23,165 bases of DNA from a virus. This document shows positions 22,250 through 23,165 of the stretch, in pieces (within the stretch, counting starts at the first letter, position 1; each line of letters opens with the position of its first letter). The stretch lies in the IMG/VR virus record IMGVR_UViG_3300031669_000246, positions 1 to 23,165 of that record; one strand, 5' to 3'. The notes beneath the pieces are model-generated. The model had not been told where the DNA came from. It searched no databases and worked only from the letters and a program-made list of their open reading frames with translations. The position numbers and the translations under genes are program-made.

Positions 22250-22431
22250 CAGTAGACCTCGGTCGTGCTTAGCTCCACCGTCACAAGCCCAAGATCGGCC
22301 ATCGCATCCTTCAGGCGGTCGAGAGCCTTGGCTTGATCCTGAAGTGGACCTCGGATTGTAATCCAGAACTGATCTTGAACCGGAGAGGCATCGAACAGTT
22401 TGGTTTCTGTTATCGACCCGTCGCCATCTTC
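22249..22431 (-). other. 60-codon open extension behind the amber stop of the ParB-like gene
   Basis: Directly after the TAG of the ParB-like gene the same frame runs on for 60 codons to a TGA that overlaps the methyltransferase start. The translation EDGDGSITETKLFDASPVQD then QFWITIRGPLQDQAKALDRL and KDAMADLGLVTVELSTTEVY looks like a true alpha/beta domain (strand FWITIRGP, helix, strand VTVEL). There is no ATG, GTG or TTG before the last third, so it cannot be a normal separate gene. It is either reached by readthrough, giving a 209-residue protein, or it is the remnant of a gene cut by a nonsense mutation. Confidence 0.65.
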
Positions 22432-22878
22432 CTAGGTTAGGTACTTCAAGGCGTCGAATCCAAGCAGGTCAGGAGTTATCCCATCGTCCGACAATTCTTG
22501 CAGTTGAGTTTCCAGCAGCGCTTCGTCCCACATTGAATTCAGCGCCAGCTTGTTGTCGGCGATCCGATAGGCGTTGATCTGCTTCTGCGTCCATCCACGC
22601 GCGACCATCGTGGGGACGTCTTTCAAACCAAGGGACTGCGCAGCAAGCGCTCGCCCGTGCCCGGCGATCAGCACACCGTTCTCGTCCACCAGAAGCGGAA
22701 TGGTGAAGCCGAACTCGCTGATGCTTCTGGCGATCTGCTTGACCTGCTCCGGGCTGTGCACCCTCGCGTTGCGAACCGAAGCCACCAGGCTCGCTACTGG
22801 CCATCGCTGGACGTCGTCAGCGGGCCAAGCCGGGGCGATCGGTTCAGCCTCGATGACGGGTTCGGCTCTCTTCGCCAT
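22432..22878 (-). CDS. ParB/sulfiredoxin-fold protein (phage ParB-like)
   Basis: The product is 148 residues. The ParB N-terminal domain is clear: RNARVHSPEQVKQIARSISE, FGFTIPLLVDENGVLIAGHG, then RALAAQSLGLKDVPTMVARG. The GHGR element (residues 73 to 76) is the nucleotide-binding box of the fold. The following WTQKQINAYRIADNKLALNS and WDEALLETQLQEL are typical of phage ParB-methyltransferase proteins. Here the methyltransferase is a separate downstream gene. The start at 22878 is chosen for GGAGG seven bases upstream; the frame is open to 23052, but that part is unlike a protein. The gene ends in TAG after FDALKYLT and the frame continues open for 60 more codons. Confidence 0.85.
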   Translation of the reverse strand: MAKRAEPVIEAEPIAPAWPADDVQRWPVASLVASVRNARVHSPEQVKQIARSISEFGFTIPLLVDENGVLIAGHGRALAAQSLGLKDVPTMVARGWTQKQINAYRIADNKLALNSMWDEALLETQLQELSDDGITPDLLGFDALKYLT

Positions 22879-22885
22879 CAGCAAA

Positions 22886-22890
22886 CCTCC
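22886..22890 (-). promoter_or_regulatory. Ribosome binding site of the ParB-like gene
   Basis: On the minus strand GGAGG lies seven bases before ATG 22878. It is one of the strongest sites in the window and fixes the start against the upstream extension of the same frame. Confidence 0.7.
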
Positions 22891-23165
22891 AGGCGTCGGT
22901 GCGGCTTCAGCGTCAGCCGCCGCTGTGTTGTGGCGCGCGATCGCGCCAGCTTCGGTCGGCGCCGCAAAAACCTTCCCCCGCGCGCACGCATGCGACTTCC
23001 CTGGCCGCCGGGGGAGTACCAAGACTGCGGCCCTCGCGCGCTCGCTTGTCAATCCACAATCCGCACCGCTCCCGTCGCATCGGACGATGCATCCGTCTCA
23101 TGGGGCGGAACGCAAACGAGAATTTCAGGATGTCATCTATCGAATGGGCACGCGCGCGCAAACCC
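22891..23165. other. Region without a convincing gene; inverted repeat at 23077-23090
   Basis: Both strands carry only Arg/Ala/Pro-rich open frames here, including a minus-strand one ending at 22913 that is open to the edge and contains HSIDDILKFSFAFRP, which might be the tail of an upstream gene. A perfect inverted repeat, GCATCG-GA-CGATGC, lies at 23077-23090 and could be an operator. I see no convincing promoter, though one may lie here since the operon starts just downstream. Confidence 0.3.

Larger units (their letters stand above)
1..22878 (-). mobile_element. Prophage or phage late region: lambda-type head, Mu-type contractile tail
   Basis: About 27 minus-strand genes form a continuous packaging, head, tail and baseplate programme. 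The order runs from terminase through portal, protease, scaffold, decoration protein and capsid to sheath, tube, tape measure and baseplate. Head proteins match lambda families (A, W, B, C, D, E, FII) and tail proteins match Mu families (L, M, 41, N, P, 45 to 48). Neither end of the element is visible: the left edge cuts gp48, and the right edge holds no recognisable gene. Integrated prophage and free phage cannot be distinguished, because no host gene, integrase or attachment site is present. Confidence 0.93.

Noticed and set aside
22879-23052. Upstream extension of the ParB-like frame
   Set aside because: The extension is Ala/Arg-rich without similarity to the domain, and the ATG at 22878 has a strong, well-spaced GGAGG.
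23047-23052. TTGACA hexamer on the minus strand as a possible -35 element
   Set aside because: At 16 to 18 bases downstream the sequence is GC-rich and has no -10-like hexamer.
22913-23161. Minus-strand open frame of 82 codons near the right edge
   Set aside because: Composition is mostly Arg-rich and no family is recognised; a short piece (HSIDDILKFSFAFRP) looks protein-like, so it may be the end of an upstream gene, but it cannot be supported.
1-23165. CRISPR array, insertion sequence, tRNA or attachment site
   Set aside because: No regularly spaced repeats, transposase, terminal inverted repeats or tRNA-like sequence was seen on reading through either strand.

Overview
This is a GC-rich, almost fully coding stretch of a tailed-phage genome, most likely a prophage. 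Every supported gene lies on the minus strand, so transcription runs from about 22,880 down to 1. Nearly all genes touch or overlap (ATGA, TGATG and TAGTG junctions, or gaps of a few bases), as expected of one long late operon. The high GC, arginine-rich shadow frames and codon use suggest an alphaproteobacterial host. That is an impression, not a demonstration. No integrase, attachment site, repressor, lysis cassette or tRNA is visible.

Right end (22,880 to 20,997, in reading order): a ParB/sulfiredoxin-fold protein, an in-frame 60-codon extension behind its amber stop, a SAM-dependent methyltransferase-like protein, and the small terminase subunit. Head region (21,118 to 11,845) is lambda-like: GpA-type large terminase, gpW joiner, gpB-type portal, S49 (gpC-like) protease, a separately encoded acidic scaffold, an enlarged gpD-type decoration protein, gpE-type major capsid protein, two tandem paralogous small proteins, an FII-like attachment protein and a neck/tail-terminator-like protein.

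Tail region (11,834 to 1) is Mu-like and contractile: DUF2635 protein, sheath (gpL), tube (gpM), tail assembly chaperone (gp41) with a probable -1 frameshift extension, a short tape measure carrying a lysozyme domain, gpN, gpP, gp45 spike, gp46, gp47, and finally the start of gp48 at the left edge. A 740-residue fibre-like protein and a 79-residue protein sit between gp47 and gp48. Both carry Sec-type signal peptides, which is unusual in content and in position.

The particle is therefore a myovirus chimera with a lambda-type packaging and head module and a Mu-type contractile tail module. The points most worth attention are: in-frame amber codons in the ParB gene and just before the small terminase, together with a tandem TAG-TGA at the end of the tape measure gene; the signal peptides on the two proteins inserted in the baseplate cluster; the probable chaperone frameshift; the modular decoration protein; and similar hairpins in the leaders of the decoration and capsid genes.
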